64,000 bases of DNA from UBA2357 sp046295975. Its GTDB lineage: Bacteria > Pseudomonadota > Gammaproteobacteria > Burkholderiales > Rhodocyclaceae. Position numbers and translations under genes: made by a program. Position 1 is the stretch's first letter. The number at the start of each line of letters is the position of its first letter. Under the pieces are notes generated by a model. That model worked only from the letters and a program-made list of their open reading frames with translations, did not search any database and had not been told where the DNA came from. The DNA is taken from positions 62,001 through 126,000 of the forward strand of contig JBKBMG010000004.1 of NCBI GenBank assembly GCA_046295975.1, given 5' to 3'. Below, in pieces: positions 36,120 through 45,644 of the stretch.

Positions 36120-37595
36120 GTGTCAGACGAAAACAGCAGCGTGCTCAGCGAGTCGCTTTGGCGGGACAGCTTGTTCGATGGCGAATGGCGGGTGCCGAGC
36201 GGTGGCGGGCGGGCGGTGCTTGAGCCGGCCACCGGCGAGGTACTGACCAGTGTTGGTGTGGGCGACCCGTCGGATGTCGCGATGGCGGCGCGCAGCGCAT
36301 CCGAAGCGCAAAAAGCCTGGCATGCGACGCCGCCGCGCGAGCGTGCCAACGTGTTCCATCGCGCCGCGGCGTTGATCGAGACCGAGGCCGCCGCACTGGC
36401 CAGCTGGATCGCCCGCGAGACCGGCGGGATCCTGCCCAAGGCCGAGCATGAGGTACGCGAGGCGGTCATCATCCTGCGCCGCGCGGCGGCCATGGTGCTG
36501 GATCCGCAGCAAGGAATCGTGCTGCCGTCGGTGCCGGGGCGCCTCTCCTACGCCAAGCGCATGCCGCTGGGTGTGGTGGGCGTGATCTCGCCGTTCAACT
36601 TCCCCCTGATCCTGTCGATTCGCGCGGTGGCGCCGGCGCTGGCATCAGGCAACGCGGTGGTGCTCAAGCCCGATCTGCGCACACCGGTGACGGGTGGCTT
36701 CCTGATCGCGCGCGCCTTGCAACTGGCCGGACTGCCGGCGGGCCTGCTGCACGTGATACCGGGCGGGGCGGACGCGGGCGAGGCGCTGTGCACCGATCCG
36801 CATGTGCGAATGATCGCATTCACCGGATCCACCGCGGTCGGGCGCCGCGTCGGTGAGCTTGCCGGCCGTCATCTCAAGAAGGTCATGCTCGAACTGGGCG
36901 GCAAGAACCCGCTGATCGTGCTCGAGGACGCCGATCTGGATCTGGCGGCAAGCAATGCGGCGTGGGGGGCCTGGTTGCATCAGGGCCAGATCTGCATGGC
37001 ATCGGGGCGGATTCTCGCCCATCAGTCGATTGCGGCGGAGCTCACCGAACGGCTGGTGAAGAAGGCGGCGATGCTGCCAGTCGGCGACCCCGCCAGCGCT
37101 GCGGTGGCGATCGGCCCGATTATCGACGAGCGCCAGCTCGAGCGGGTGGATGCCATTGTCCAGGACAGCGTCAAGGCCGGCGCGCGACTGGAAGCAGGGG
37201 GGCGGCGTGAGGGGCGTTACTACCTGCCGACCGTGCTGTCGGGCGTGCGGCCCGGCATGCGTGCGTTCCACGAGGAGTTCTTCGGCCCGGTGGCAAGCGT
37301 GATCGCCTTTGCCGACGACGAGGAGGCGCTGGCCCTGGCCAACGACACCGAGTACGGCTTGTCGGCGGCGGTGATCTCACGTTCGGTCGGTCGCGCGATG
37401 GCGCTGGGCGATCGGCTGCAGGCCGGGATGGTGCATATCAACGACCAGACCGTCAATGATGAATGCACCAATCCCTTTGGCGGATGCGGTGCCTCGGGAA
37501 ATGGCGGCAGCATCGGCGGGCCGGCCGACCTGGACGAGTTCAGCCAGTGGCGATGGGTCACCGTCAAGGAGGCGCCGCCGGCCTACCCGTTCTGA
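36120..37595 (+). CDS. Benzaldehyde dehydrogenase-like aldehyde dehydrogenase (XylC type)
   Basis: 491 residues. Asn160 (SPFNFP), Glu258 (LELGG) and Cys292 (QGQICM) are the catalytic set. LKPDLRTPVTGG, HVIPGGADAGE and the closing YPF resemble XylC of the TOL xylene pathway, so oxidation of an aryl aldehyde to an aryl carboxylate is expected. I chose GTG 36120 because GGAGG lies 8 bp upstream; an ATG at 36105 would overlap that site. It is the first gene of the sigma-54 operon; the last gene encodes the matching XylB-like alcohol dehydrogenase. Confidence 0.88.
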   Translation: MSDENSSVLSESLWRDSLFDGEWRVPSGGGRAVLEPATGEVLTSVGVGDPSDVAMAARSASEAQKAWHATPPRERANVFHRAAALIETEAAALASWIARETGGILPKAEHEVREAVIILRRAAAMVLDPQQGIVLPSVPGRLSYAKRMPLGVVGVISPFNFPLILSIRAVAPALASGNAVVLKPDLRTPVTGGFLIARALQLAGLPAGLLHVIPGGADAGEALCTDPHVRMIAFTGSTAVGRRVGELAGRHLKKVMLELGGKNPLIVLEDADLDLAASNAAWGAWLHQGQICMASGRILAHQSIAAELTERLVKKAAMLPVGDPASAAVAIGPIIDERQLERVDAIVQDSVKAGARLEAGGRREGRYYLPTVLSGVRPGMRAFHEEFFGPVASVIAFADDEEALALANDTEYGLSAAVISRSVGRAMALGDRLQAGMVHINDQTVNDECTNPFGGCGASGNGGSIGGPADLDEFSQWRWVTVKEAPPAYPF

Positions 37596-37762
37596 ATCAA
37601 GGCACGGTACGGATTCGGGTCATGCGTGGATCACGCGCGGAGTACGCAGGCCCATTCGGCTACCCACATAAAGACACCGACGACGGGGCAGAGCGGCGGT
37701 TGCGAGGCTGCTTCGAGTGTCGGCGAAAAGCAAAAAAACGACCACCTCAAGGAGGAATCACG

Positions 37763-39385
37763 ATGTCTGCATACACCACGCTCAAGCGTCGGCCCCTGGC
37801 CGTCGCGGTTGCCGCCGCTACGGCGCTGTGGCTGCCCCAGGCGGGCGCGTTCCAGTTCGATACCGGCAATCCCGACCTGCGCGTGCGCTGGGACAACACC
37901 TTCAAGTACTCCAACGCCTTTCGCGTGAAAAGCCGCTCCGATCTGCTGGTCGCGGACGTGAACTACGACGATGGCGACCGCAATTTCGGTCGTGGCCTGA
38001 TCTCGAACCGGATCGACTGGCTGAGCGAGTTCGACGTCCGCTACCGTGACGTGGGCCTGCGCCTGAGTGGCGCGGCGTGGTACGACTCGGTCTATAACCG
38101 CCGCAACGACAATGACTCGCCCTTCACCAACAACGCCCTGAGCGTGCCGCACGACCGGTTTACGCGCCAGACGCGCAAGTTGCACGGGCGCAAGGGAGAG
38201 CTGCTGGATGCCTTCGCCTACGCCAACGTCGACCTCGGCGACATGCGCGCCAACCTGCGCGCGGGTCGCCATTCGCTGGTGTTCGGCGAAACCCTGTTCT
38301 TCGGCGCCAACGGCATCGCGGATGCTCAAGGGCCGATCGACATCATCAAGCTGCTGACGGTACCGAGCACGCAGTTCAAGGAAGTGCTGCGCCCGGTCAA
38401 CCAGATGTCGGGCACGCTGCAGATCAACTCGGCGCTGTCGTTGGGCGCTTACTACCAGTTCGAGTGGGAGGAAAGCCGCCTGCCGGGCGTTGGCAGCTAT
38501 CTGTCCAACATCGACTGGGTGGGACCGGGTACCGAGTCGCTGCTGGCCGGACCGGGCGTGCTGTGGCGCAAGATCGCCGACGTCACGCCGCGCGATTCGG
38601 GGCAGGGCGGCCTGCAACTGCGCATCACGCCGGATGGCAGTGACATCGAGTACGGTCTGTACGTTGCGCGCTACCACGCCAAGACGCCGTCCGGTTTCTA
38701 CTTCGACCCGGTGACCGAGTCGATTCGTACCGTCTACGGCGAAGGCATTCGCACCTTCGGTGCCAGCGCCACCACCTCGATCGGCCAGCTCAACCTCGCC
38801 ACCGAGGTGTCGCTGCGCAAGAACGCGCCGCTCAACAGCGACCCGGTGATCTCCATCGGTCAGACCGCAGACAACCGCGGCAACATCGGATACGCGGTGG
38901 GCAATACCGCCCACGCCAACCTGTCCGGCATCTACGTGCTGCAACCGGGGGCGCTGTGGGGCGGTGGGGCGGTGGTTGCCGAACTGGCCTGGAACCGGGT
39001 GCTGTCGGTGGACAAGAACCGCGAGGCGCTCGACCCCAACACCACGCGCGATGCCTGGGGGATGCGCATGATCTTCGCTCCGGCGTACTTTCAGGTATTG
39101 CCTGGGCTGGACCTCGAGGTGCCGATTGGTCTCGGTTACAACCTCAAGGGCCGCTCCGGTGCAATCGGCAACTTCAACGGCGGAGCGTCGCGCGGCGGCG
39201 ACCTCAGCCTGGGGGTGAACGGCACCTACCAGAACACCTGGAAGTTCGGCGCTAACTACGTGCATTTCTTCGGCGGCGAATTCAGCTTCGTGACCCCGCA
39301 GAACTCGCCGGGGCCGGTGCTCTCGTTCAAGCAGACCCGCAAGGACCGCAACTTCGTGTCCTTCCACCTCCAGCGCAGCTTCTGA
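37763..39385 (+). CDS. DUF1302 outer-membrane beta-barrel protein
   Basis: 540 residues with a signal peptide (cleavage near PQAGAF/QFD) and a C-terminal Phe (FHLQRSF) preceded by alternating strands. FDTGNPDLRVRWDNTFKYS at the mature N-terminus and AGRHSLVFGETLFFGANGIADAQ match the DUF1302 (PF06980) family as I know it. It is preceded by AAGGAGGAAT. DUF1302 genes are commonly paired with DUF1329 genes, as here. The likely role is passage or capture of a hydrophobic substrate at the outer membrane, but no mechanism has been shown that I can cite. Confidence 0.85.
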   Translation: MSAYTTLKRRPLAVAVAAATALWLPQAGAFQFDTGNPDLRVRWDNTFKYSNAFRVKSRSDLLVADVNYDDGDRNFGRGLISNRIDWLSEFDVRYRDVGLRLSGAAWYDSVYNRRNDNDSPFTNNALSVPHDRFTRQTRKLHGRKGELLDAFAYANVDLGDMRANLRAGRHSLVFGETLFFGANGIADAQGPIDIIKLLTVPSTQFKEVLRPVNQMSGTLQINSALSLGAYYQFEWEESRLPGVGSYLSNIDWVGPGTESLLAGPGVLWRKIADVTPRDSGQGGLQLRITPDGSDIEYGLYVARYHAKTPSGFYFDPVTESIRTVYGEGIRTFGASATTSIGQLNLATEVSLRKNAPLNSDPVISIGQTADNRGNIGYAVGNTAHANLSGIYVLQPGALWGGGAVVAELAWNRVLSVDKNREALDPNTTRDAWGMRMIFAPAYFQVLPGLDLEVPIGLGYNLKGRSGAIGNFNGGASRGGDLSLGVNGTYQNTWKFGANYVHFFGGEFSFVTPQNSPGPVLSFKQTRKDRNFVSFHLQRSF

Positions 39386-39475
39386 CCGCAAGGCGGGGCG
39401 CCGCGCGCGGCCGTCCTGCCCGAAACCGGCGGGGGTGCCCCCCGACTACCCAAATCGATACGGAGACAGACAATC

Positions 39476-40837
39476 ATGATCAAGCTTGCACTCAGGGCCA
39501 CGCTCACCGGGCTTGCCTTTGCGCTTGGCGCCCAGTTCGCGGTCGCCGCGGTGACCGCCGAGGAGGCCGCCCGCCTCGATTCCACGCTCACGCCGGTGGG
39601 CGCCGAGCGTGCCGCCAATGCTGCCGGCACCATCCCGGAATGGACGGGTGGCTACACCACCGTCGCGGCCGGTTACAAAAACGGTGAGCCGCGCCCCGAT
39701 CCGTTTGCTGACGACAAACCGTTGTTTTCGATCACCGCCGCCAACCTGGCCGAACACGCCGACAAGCTCAGCGATGGTGTGAAGGCCTTGTTCGCCCGGC
39801 GGCCGGAGTTCCGCATCGACGTCTATCCCACCCGTCGCACCGCCGCGGCACCGCAATGGGTGTATGACAACGTCCGACGCAACGCCACCACAGCGCATTT
39901 GGCGGATGACGAATCCTCGGTGAGCGGCGCCTACGGCGGCATTCCATTTCCGATTCCCGCCAGCGGTGCCGAGGTGATGTGGAACCACCGGCTGTCGTGG
40001 TACGGACAGTCGGTCGAGTATGCACTGCGCACCTTCGTCGTCACCGCCGACGGCCGCCGCGCACTTGCCAGCGAGGGCGACGAGATCCAGCAGTGGCCGT
40101 ACTACTACCCGAGCGGCAGCCTGGAAACCTATGGTGGCCACTACATGCTGGGGCGTTTCATCGTCACCGGTCCGGCGTCCAAGGCGGGCGAAGCCATCCT
40201 GGTGCATGACGCCTCCACCAGCAACAAGTCGCGCGACATCTGGCAATACCTGGTGGGGCAGCGGCGGGTACGCAAGGCACCTTCGGTGGCCTACGACACC
40301 CCCGATTTCGTGACTTCCGGAGTGGGCCTGTTCGACGAGGCCTTCATGCTGTTCGGGCCGATCGACCGGCACGATTTCAAGCTGGTTGGCAAGCGCGAGC
40401 TGTACGTCCCGTACAACAACAATCGCGCCGCGCTGGTGGCCATCGACGACCTCGTCGGCCCGCAGTTCCTCAACCCCGACCACGTGCGCTGGGAGCTGCA
40501 CCGGGTGTGGGAGGTCGAGGCCACGCTCAAGCCCGGCAAGCGTCACACCGTGCCCAAGCGCAAGTACTACATCGACGAGGACTCCTGGCAGATCGTGCTG
40601 TTCGATGGCTGGGACGCCAAGGGCGACCTTTCGCGCATGAACTACTCGCTTACCTACCTCGTGCCCGAACTGCCGGCCCTGGTGACCAACGTCATGTGGG
40701 GTGGCTATGACCTGCAGACCGGCGCCTACTACTTCAATGCCGCGATGAACGGTGCCTCGCCGCACTATCGGGTGCGAGAGCCGGTGTCGGAGAACAACTG
40801 GAGTCCGACCGAACTGGCCAACCAGGGAGCGCGCTGA
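39476..40837 (+). CDS. DUF1329 periplasmic/outer-membrane lipoprotein-carrier-like protein
   Basis: 453 residues with a signal peptide (cleavage near FAVAAVTAEEA). The early LDSTLTPVGAERAANAAGTIPEWTGG motif, the central YPTRRTA segment and the repeated tyrosine/tryptophan-rich strands toward the C-terminus (RKYYIDEDSWQIVLFDGWD) fit DUF1329 (PF07044). The RYVWELHRVWEVEATL-like segment is also typical. Family members have a LolA/LolB-like half-barrel look, which would fit ferrying a hydrophobic molecule across the periplasm. It stands between the DUF1302 barrel and the YCF48/RND pair. Confidence 0.85.
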   Translation: MIKLALRATLTGLAFALGAQFAVAAVTAEEAARLDSTLTPVGAERAANAAGTIPEWTGGYTTVAAGYKNGEPRPDPFADDKPLFSITAANLAEHADKLSDGVKALFARRPEFRIDVYPTRRTAAAPQWVYDNVRRNATTAHLADDESSVSGAYGGIPFPIPASGAEVMWNHRLSWYGQSVEYALRTFVVTADGRRALASEGDEIQQWPYYYPSGSLETYGGHYMLGRFIVTGPASKAGEAILVHDASTSNKSRDIWQYLVGQRRVRKAPSVAYDTPDFVTSGVGLFDEAFMLFGPIDRHDFKLVGKRELYVPYNNNRAALVAIDDLVGPQFLNPDHVRWELHRVWEVEATLKPGKRHTVPKRKYYIDEDSWQIVLFDGWDAKGDLSRMNYSLTYLVPELPALVTNVMWGGYDLQTGAYYFNAAMNGASPHYRVREPVSENNWSPTELANQGAR

Positions 40838-40839
40838 GC

Positions 40840-42000
40840 ATGAGGTCCCGCCGCCCCTTCCGTCGGCTTGCCGTCCTGCCGGCCACGCGCCTCCTCCTGT
40901 CCTCGTGCGCTGCTCTCCTCGGCGCTGGACACGCGTGGTCGGCACCCTTGTCCGAGCCGGCGGTGGCCCCCGTGCCGCCGGTGCTGGTCCAGCCGTCGCC
41001 ACAATTGCCGGCGGCGGCCCGCCAGGCGATGCTGGCGCTGGCACGCGCCGGCGACCGCCTGGTGGCGGTTGGCGAACAGGGCATCGTGCTGCTGTCCGAC
41101 GACCATGGCGCGAACTGGCGCCAGGCGCGCGTGCAGGTGTCGGTCACGCTCACCGCGGTGCGCTTCGCCGACGCGCGTCGAGGTTGGGCGGTGGGGCACA
41201 TGGGTGTGGTGCTGGCGACCGAGGACGGCGGCGAGACCTGGCAAACCCGGCTGGACGGGGTAACCGCGGCACAACGCGTACTGGCTGAAGCCGAAGCCAC
41301 CGCGCGGGCGGCCACGGCGGGAGCCCGCGAGCGCGCCGAGCGGGCTCTGGAGGACGCCCGCCGGCTGGTCGAGGAGGGGCCGGACAAGCCGTTTCTGGAC
41401 GTGTTCTTCATCGATGCGCAACGTGGCTTCGTGCTTGGCGCCTACAACCTGATCTTCCGTACCTCCGATGGCGGGCAGTCCTGGCAACCGTGGAGCGCCC
41501 GCGTGCCCAACCCCATGGGCATGCACTTGTACGGCATGGCGGCGACGGCCGAGGCGTTGTTCGTGGTTGGTGAGCAGGGCACCTTGCTGCGCGCCGACCT
41601 GGGTGGCGAGCGCTTCGAGGCACTCGATTCGCCCTACGACGGCAGCTTCTTCGGCGTGGTGGCGATGCCGGATGGCGCGGTGGTGACCTTCGGCCTGCGC
41701 GGACATGCCTTCCGCTCGGATGACGGCGGTGACACCTGGATCGAGCTCGACAGCGGGCAGGGCGAGAGCATCGCCGCCGGCGCGCTGCTGGATGACGGTC
41801 GGGTGATGCTCTCCAGCCAGGCCGGAGCGGTGCTGGTAGGTGCCGACGATGGACGGCGCCTGATGCCGCTGGAGGGCGTGCCGCCGCTACCGCTTGCCGC
41901 CGTCGCCCAAGCGGCCGACGGCGGCCTGGTGGCGGCCGGGCTGATGGGGGTGCTGCGCCTGAATGGCCTGTCTGACGTGGCGGGGAGCGCCTCCCGATGA
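40840..42000 (+). CDS. YCF48-like beta-propeller protein with a helical insertion
   Basis: 386 residues with an N-terminal export signal; both a type I cleavage after HAWSA and a lipobox-like LSSC ending at Cys23 are conceivable. Propeller repeats include LLSDDHGANW, LATEDGGETW, RTSDGGQSW and RSDDGGDTW. Between the second and third blades, residues about 141-180 form an Ala/Arg/Glu-rich segment with no beta pattern, probably a helical hairpin. It starts 2 bp after the DUF1329 stop and precedes the RND gene, a pairing seen in related operons; it is likely a periplasmic partner of the RND pump. Confidence 0.82.
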   Translation: MRSRRPFRRLAVLPATRLLLSSCAALLGAGHAWSAPLSEPAVAPVPPVLVQPSPQLPAAARQAMLALARAGDRLVAVGEQGIVLLSDDHGANWRQARVQVSVTLTAVRFADARRGWAVGHMGVVLATEDGGETWQTRLDGVTAAQRVLAEAEATARAATAGARERAERALEDARRLVEEGPDKPFLDVFFIDAQRGFVLGAYNLIFRTSDGGQSWQPWSARVPNPMGMHLYGMAATAEALFVVGEQGTLLRADLGGERFEALDSPYDGSFFGVVAMPDGAVVTFGLRGHAFRSDDGGDTWIELDSGQGESIAAGALLDDGRVMLSSQAGAVLVGADDGRRLMPLEGVPPLPLAAVAQAADGGLVAAGLMGVLRLNGLSDVAGSASR

Positions 42001-42100
42001 GCCTCGTGCCGTCGCGTCATGCCGCCGACGCACGCCGCGCCACATCCCCGACCGTCCTTTGCGGTGGTGCCTACCCGCATTCGTTTTCAAGGAGTCCGTC

Positions 42101-44698
42101 TTGACCGACAACACCCGCGCCGGCCCTCCGCCGGCATCTCCGGGCGCGGAAGCGTTCCAGCGAGGCTCAGGCCCGATCCTGGAACGCTTCGTCTTCAATC
42201 ACCGCCCGCTCGTGCTGCTGCTGTGCCTGCTGCTCACCCTTGGTCTGGGCTGGCAGGCGAGCAGGCTGCAACTGAACGCCAGCTTCGAGAAGATGATTCC
42301 GACCGGGCATCCGTTCATCGCCAATTTCCTCGCCAACCGCGCCGATCTGGCGGGGCTGGGCAACGCCCTGAGGGTGGCCGTGGCGGTGCGCGAGGGCAAC
42401 ATCTTCACGGACGACTATCTGCGGACCCTGGCGCAGATCAACGACGAGCTCTATTTACTGCCGGGCGTGGACCGGCCCTACATGAAGTCGTTGTGGACCC
42501 CGGCCACCCGCTGGATCGCCGTCACCGAGGAAGGCCTGGACGGCGATACCGTCATCCCCGGCGACTACGACGGCTCGCCGGAAAGCCTTGAGCAGGTGCG
42601 CCTGAACGTACAGCGCTCCGGTGAGATCGGCCAACTGGTGGCGGAGGACTTCCGCTCCAGCATCGTCTATCTGCCGCTGCTCGACTTCGATCCGACCTCC
42701 GGCGCGCCGCTCGACTATGCCGAGTTCTCGCGCCAATTGGAGGAAATACGGGCCAAATACACCAACGACTACATCGACATCCACATCACCGGTTTCGCCA
42801 AGATCGTTGGCGACCTGATCGACGGATTGCGTCAGGTGTTGCTGTTCTTCCTGCTGGCGGTGGCGATCGCTACCGCGGTGCTGTTCGCCTACACCCGCTC
42901 GCTGGGCAGCGCGTTGTTGGTGATCGCGTGCTCGCTGGTCGGGGTGTTGTGGCAGCTTGGTCTGCTCGCCACCTTCGGGCTCGCGATCGACCCCTACTCA
43001 GTGCTGGTGCCGTTTCTGGTGTTCGCCATTGGCGTAAGCCATGGCGCGCAGAAGATGAGTGGCGTGATGCAGGACATCGCCCGCGGCGTGCCGCGCTACG
43101 TTGCCGCGCGCCACACCTTCCGCCGGCTGTTCCGCACCGGCATGGCGGCGCTGGTTACCGACTCGGTGGGGTTCGCCGTGCTGCTGGTGATTGACATCGG
43201 CGTGATCCGCGAACTGGCGATGACCGCCAGCCTCGGCGTGCTGGTACTCATCCTCACCAACCTGGTGCTGCTGCCGGTGTTGCTGTCCTACTTCGGCACT
43301 GGCCGTCATTCCGCCGCGCGCGGTGCACGTGCGCTTGCAGATGCTGCGGGCGAGGGCGGCACGGGGGCGTGGAAAACGCTGCCGGAGACGGGTGCGATGG
43401 CCCGTCTGTGGGCCACGCTCGCCCGCTTCACCGCGCGCGGCCCGGCAACGTGCGCACTGGCGGTGGCTGCCGGGTTGGCGGTGCTGGGGGTGAGCGTGGG
43501 CAAGCACGTGCAGATCGGCGACCTCGACCCGGACGCGCCCGAACTGCGCGCCGATTCGCGCTACAACCGCGATTCGGCTTTCATGGTGGACAGCTACGCC
43601 GCCAGTGCCGACATCTTCGTCGTCATGGTGGAAACCCCTGTGGACGGCTGCACCCGCTACGAAGTGTTGTCGCGGGTGCGGGCGCTTACCGGGCGGCTCG
43701 ACCAGTTGCCCGGTGTCGAGAGCACCAATTCCATGGCCAAGCTGTCGCGCTTCGCGATGGTCGGATACAACGAAGGCAACTTCAAATGGCTGGAGCTGAT
43801 CCCCAACGATGCCGCCCTCGGCGCCGTGCAGACGCGCGCCCCGCGCGAACTGCTCAACCAGGACTGCAGCCTGCTGTCGATCTACGTCTATCTGCAGGAC
43901 CACAAGGCCGCCACCCTCGCGCGGGTGGTCGAGACGGTCGAGGCCTTCGCCCGCGAGCACGATGACGACACCACCCGCTTTCTGCTTGCGGCCGGCAACG
44001 CCGGCATCGAGGCCGCGACCAACATCGTGGTGGAACGTGCGATGCGGCAGATGCTGTACCTCGTGTATGGCGTGGTGATCGTACTGTGCTGGCTCACCTT
44101 CCGAAACTGGCGCGGTGTGGTGGTCGCGGTGCTGCCGCTGATGCTCACCTCGGTATTGTGCGAGGCCTTGATGGTTGCGCTGGGCATGGGCGTGAAGGTC
44201 GCCACGCTGCCGGTGGTGGCGCTGGGCGTGGGAATCGGCGTGGATTATGCGCTGTACGTGTTGTCGGTGGTGCTGGCCGGCATGCGCGAGGGGATGAGCC
44301 TGGCCGATGCCTATCGCCGCGCGCTGCGTTCCACCGGTCAGGTGGTGCTGCTCACCGGCGCCACACTCGCCGCCGCGGTGGCCACCTGGGTGTTCTCGCC
44401 GATCAAGTTCCAGGCCGACATGGGCATCCTGCTGGCCTTCATGTTCCTGCTCAACATGCTCGGTGCACTCATCCTGCTGCCGGCGCTCGCCCACTTCCTG
44501 CTGCGTCCGGTGGCGGTCACGGGCCTCAGCAGCGCCGCCGCCGCGATGACCGATGCAGGGCCTTCGGACCCGACGCTTGCCCCCGATACCCGCCCCAATC
44601 TCCATCCCAACCCAGAGCAGGACGATACCCCCGCGCTTCTCAGGAGATCCCAAGATGCCCGCCACAACGCTGGACAACCAGCTTCTGAAACTGCTTGA
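42101..44698 (+). CDS. RND/MMPL-superfamily transporter
   Basis: 865 residues. A first membrane segment (about 31-49) is followed by a large periplasmic loop, then a 5-helix block with LLFFLLAVAIATAVLF and FAIGVSHGAQKMSG; the pattern repeats in the second half with VALGVGIGVDYALYVLSV, giving 12 helices. The TTG at 42101 is chosen because AAGGAG lies 6 bp upstream and the MMPL-type N-terminus begins there. MMPL proteins move hydrophobic or lipid-like molecules. With DUF1302, DUF1329 and YCF48 partners it may build a trans-envelope path; direction is unknown. Confidence 0.88.
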   Translation: MTDNTRAGPPPASPGAEAFQRGSGPILERFVFNHRPLVLLLCLLLTLGLGWQASRLQLNASFEKMIPTGHPFIANFLANRADLAGLGNALRVAVAVREGNIFTDDYLRTLAQINDELYLLPGVDRPYMKSLWTPATRWIAVTEEGLDGDTVIPGDYDGSPESLEQVRLNVQRSGEIGQLVAEDFRSSIVYLPLLDFDPTSGAPLDYAEFSRQLEEIRAKYTNDYIDIHITGFAKIVGDLIDGLRQVLLFFLLAVAIATAVLFAYTRSLGSALLVIACSLVGVLWQLGLLATFGLAIDPYSVLVPFLVFAIGVSHGAQKMSGVMQDIARGVPRYVAARHTFRRLFRTGMAALVTDSVGFAVLLVIDIGVIRELAMTASLGVLVLILTNLVLLPVLLSYFGTGRHSAARGARALADAAGEGGTGAWKTLPETGAMARLWATLARFTARGPATCALAVAAGLAVLGVSVGKHVQIGDLDPDAPELRADSRYNRDSAFMVDSYAASADIFVVMVETPVDGCTRYEVLSRVRALTGRLDQLPGVESTNSMAKLSRFAMVGYNEGNFKWLELIPNDAALGAVQTRAPRELLNQDCSLLSIYVYLQDHKAATLARVVETVEAFAREHDDDTTRFLLAAGNAGIEAATNIVVERAMRQMLYLVYGVVIVLCWLTFRNWRGVVVAVLPLMLTSVLCEALMVALGMGVKVATLPVVALGVGIGVDYALYVLSVVLAGMREGMSLADAYRRALRSTGQVVLLTGATLAAAVATWVFSPIKFQADMGILLAFMFLLNMLGALILLPALAHFLLRPVAVTGLSSAAAAMTDAGPSDPTLAPDTRPNLHPNPEQDDTPALLRRSQDARHNAGQPASETA

Positions 44699-45644
44699 AC
44701 AAGGTCGCGCACTGGGCGTGCCCGACTTCGCCGACCTGCCCCCGGCCGCGGCGCGCGAAGTCTACCGCATGCTGGTGACCACCCATGATGCGCCGGCCAT
44801 CGACCTGCCGGTTGAAGATCGGGCGATTCCCGGCCCGGGCGGTGAACTGGCACTGCGCATCTATCGCCCGCCGGGCGACGTGGTGCCGCGCGGCGCAGTG
44901 CTGTACCTGCACGGCGGCGGCTTTGTGGTCGGTTGCCCCAACGACTACGACGGTCTGGCGCGCAGCCTGTGCGCACAAAGCGGCTGCGTGCTGGTGCTGC
45001 CGGACTATCGCCTGGCGCCCGAGCATCTGTTTCCCGCCGCGGTGGAAGATGCGTGGGCGGCGCTGGCGTGGTTGGCGGCAAATGCCGACGAGATCGGCTG
45101 CGTCGACGCGGACGGTCAGGCCCGCATCGCGGTTGCTGGCGACAGTGCCGGCGCCAACCTCGCCGCCGTGTGTGCGCTGCTCGCGCGCGACCGGGGCGGC
45201 CCGGCGCTTTGCCAGCAAACGCTGATCTATCCGGTGACCGTGGTGGATGGCGCGCGCTTCGAATCCCGCCGCACCTATGGTGAAGGGCTCACCCTGAGCA
45301 CGCGCTCCATGCACTACTTCACCTCCCATTACCTGGGCAGCGAGGACTTTCTGAACAGCGACCACGTGCGCGACTTCCGCGCCGCGCCGCTGGAGGCGGC
45401 TGATCTCTCCGGCGTGGCGCCGGCGCTGGTGCTGGTGGCGGGCTTCGACCCCTTGCGCGACGAGGGCGTGGCCTATGCCAGCGCCCTGCAGACTGCCGGC
45501 AGCGACGCGGTGCTGATCGAGTACGCCGGGCTGGCCCACGGCTTCATCAACATGTCGGGCACGGTGGAAGCGGCGCGGCTGGCCGTGGCCCAGGTCGCCA
45601 ATGCCTGGCGTCACGCGCTTGCTGCGCCGGGAACAGGCCAATGA
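44655..45644 (+). CDS. Alpha/beta hydrolase of the HSL (HGGG) esterase family
   Basis: 329 residues. HGGG at 86-89 forms the oxyanion hole, Ser164 in GDSAG is the nucleophile, and a later Asp (GFDPLRDEG) and His (AHGF) complete the triad. The gene overlaps the 3' end of the RND gene by 44 bp in another frame and has AGGAGA before its ATG. A carboxylesterase that releases an aryl alcohol or acid from an ester would fit the operon. Substrate unknown. Confidence 0.9.
   Translation: MPATTLDNQLLKLLEQGRALGVPDFADLPPAAAREVYRMLVTTHDAPAIDLPVEDRAIPGPGGELALRIYRPPGDVVPRGAVLYLHGGGFVVGCPNDYDGLARSLCAQSGCVLVLPDYRLAPEHLFPAAVEDAWAALAWLAANADEIGCVDADGQARIAVAGDSAGANLAAVCALLARDRGGPALCQQTLIYPVTVVDGARFESRRTYGEGLTLSTRSMHYFTSHYLGSEDFLNSDHVRDFRAAPLEAADLSGVAPALVLVAGFDPLRDEGVAYASALQTAGSDAVLIEYAGLAHGFINMSGTVEAARLAVAQVANAWRHALAAPGTGQ

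Noticed and set aside
42998..44677. 559-aa minus-strand open frame opposite the RND gene
   Set aside because: Antisense shadow with His/Gln/Arg bias; the plus strand carries the RND protein with its helices and repeated architecture.
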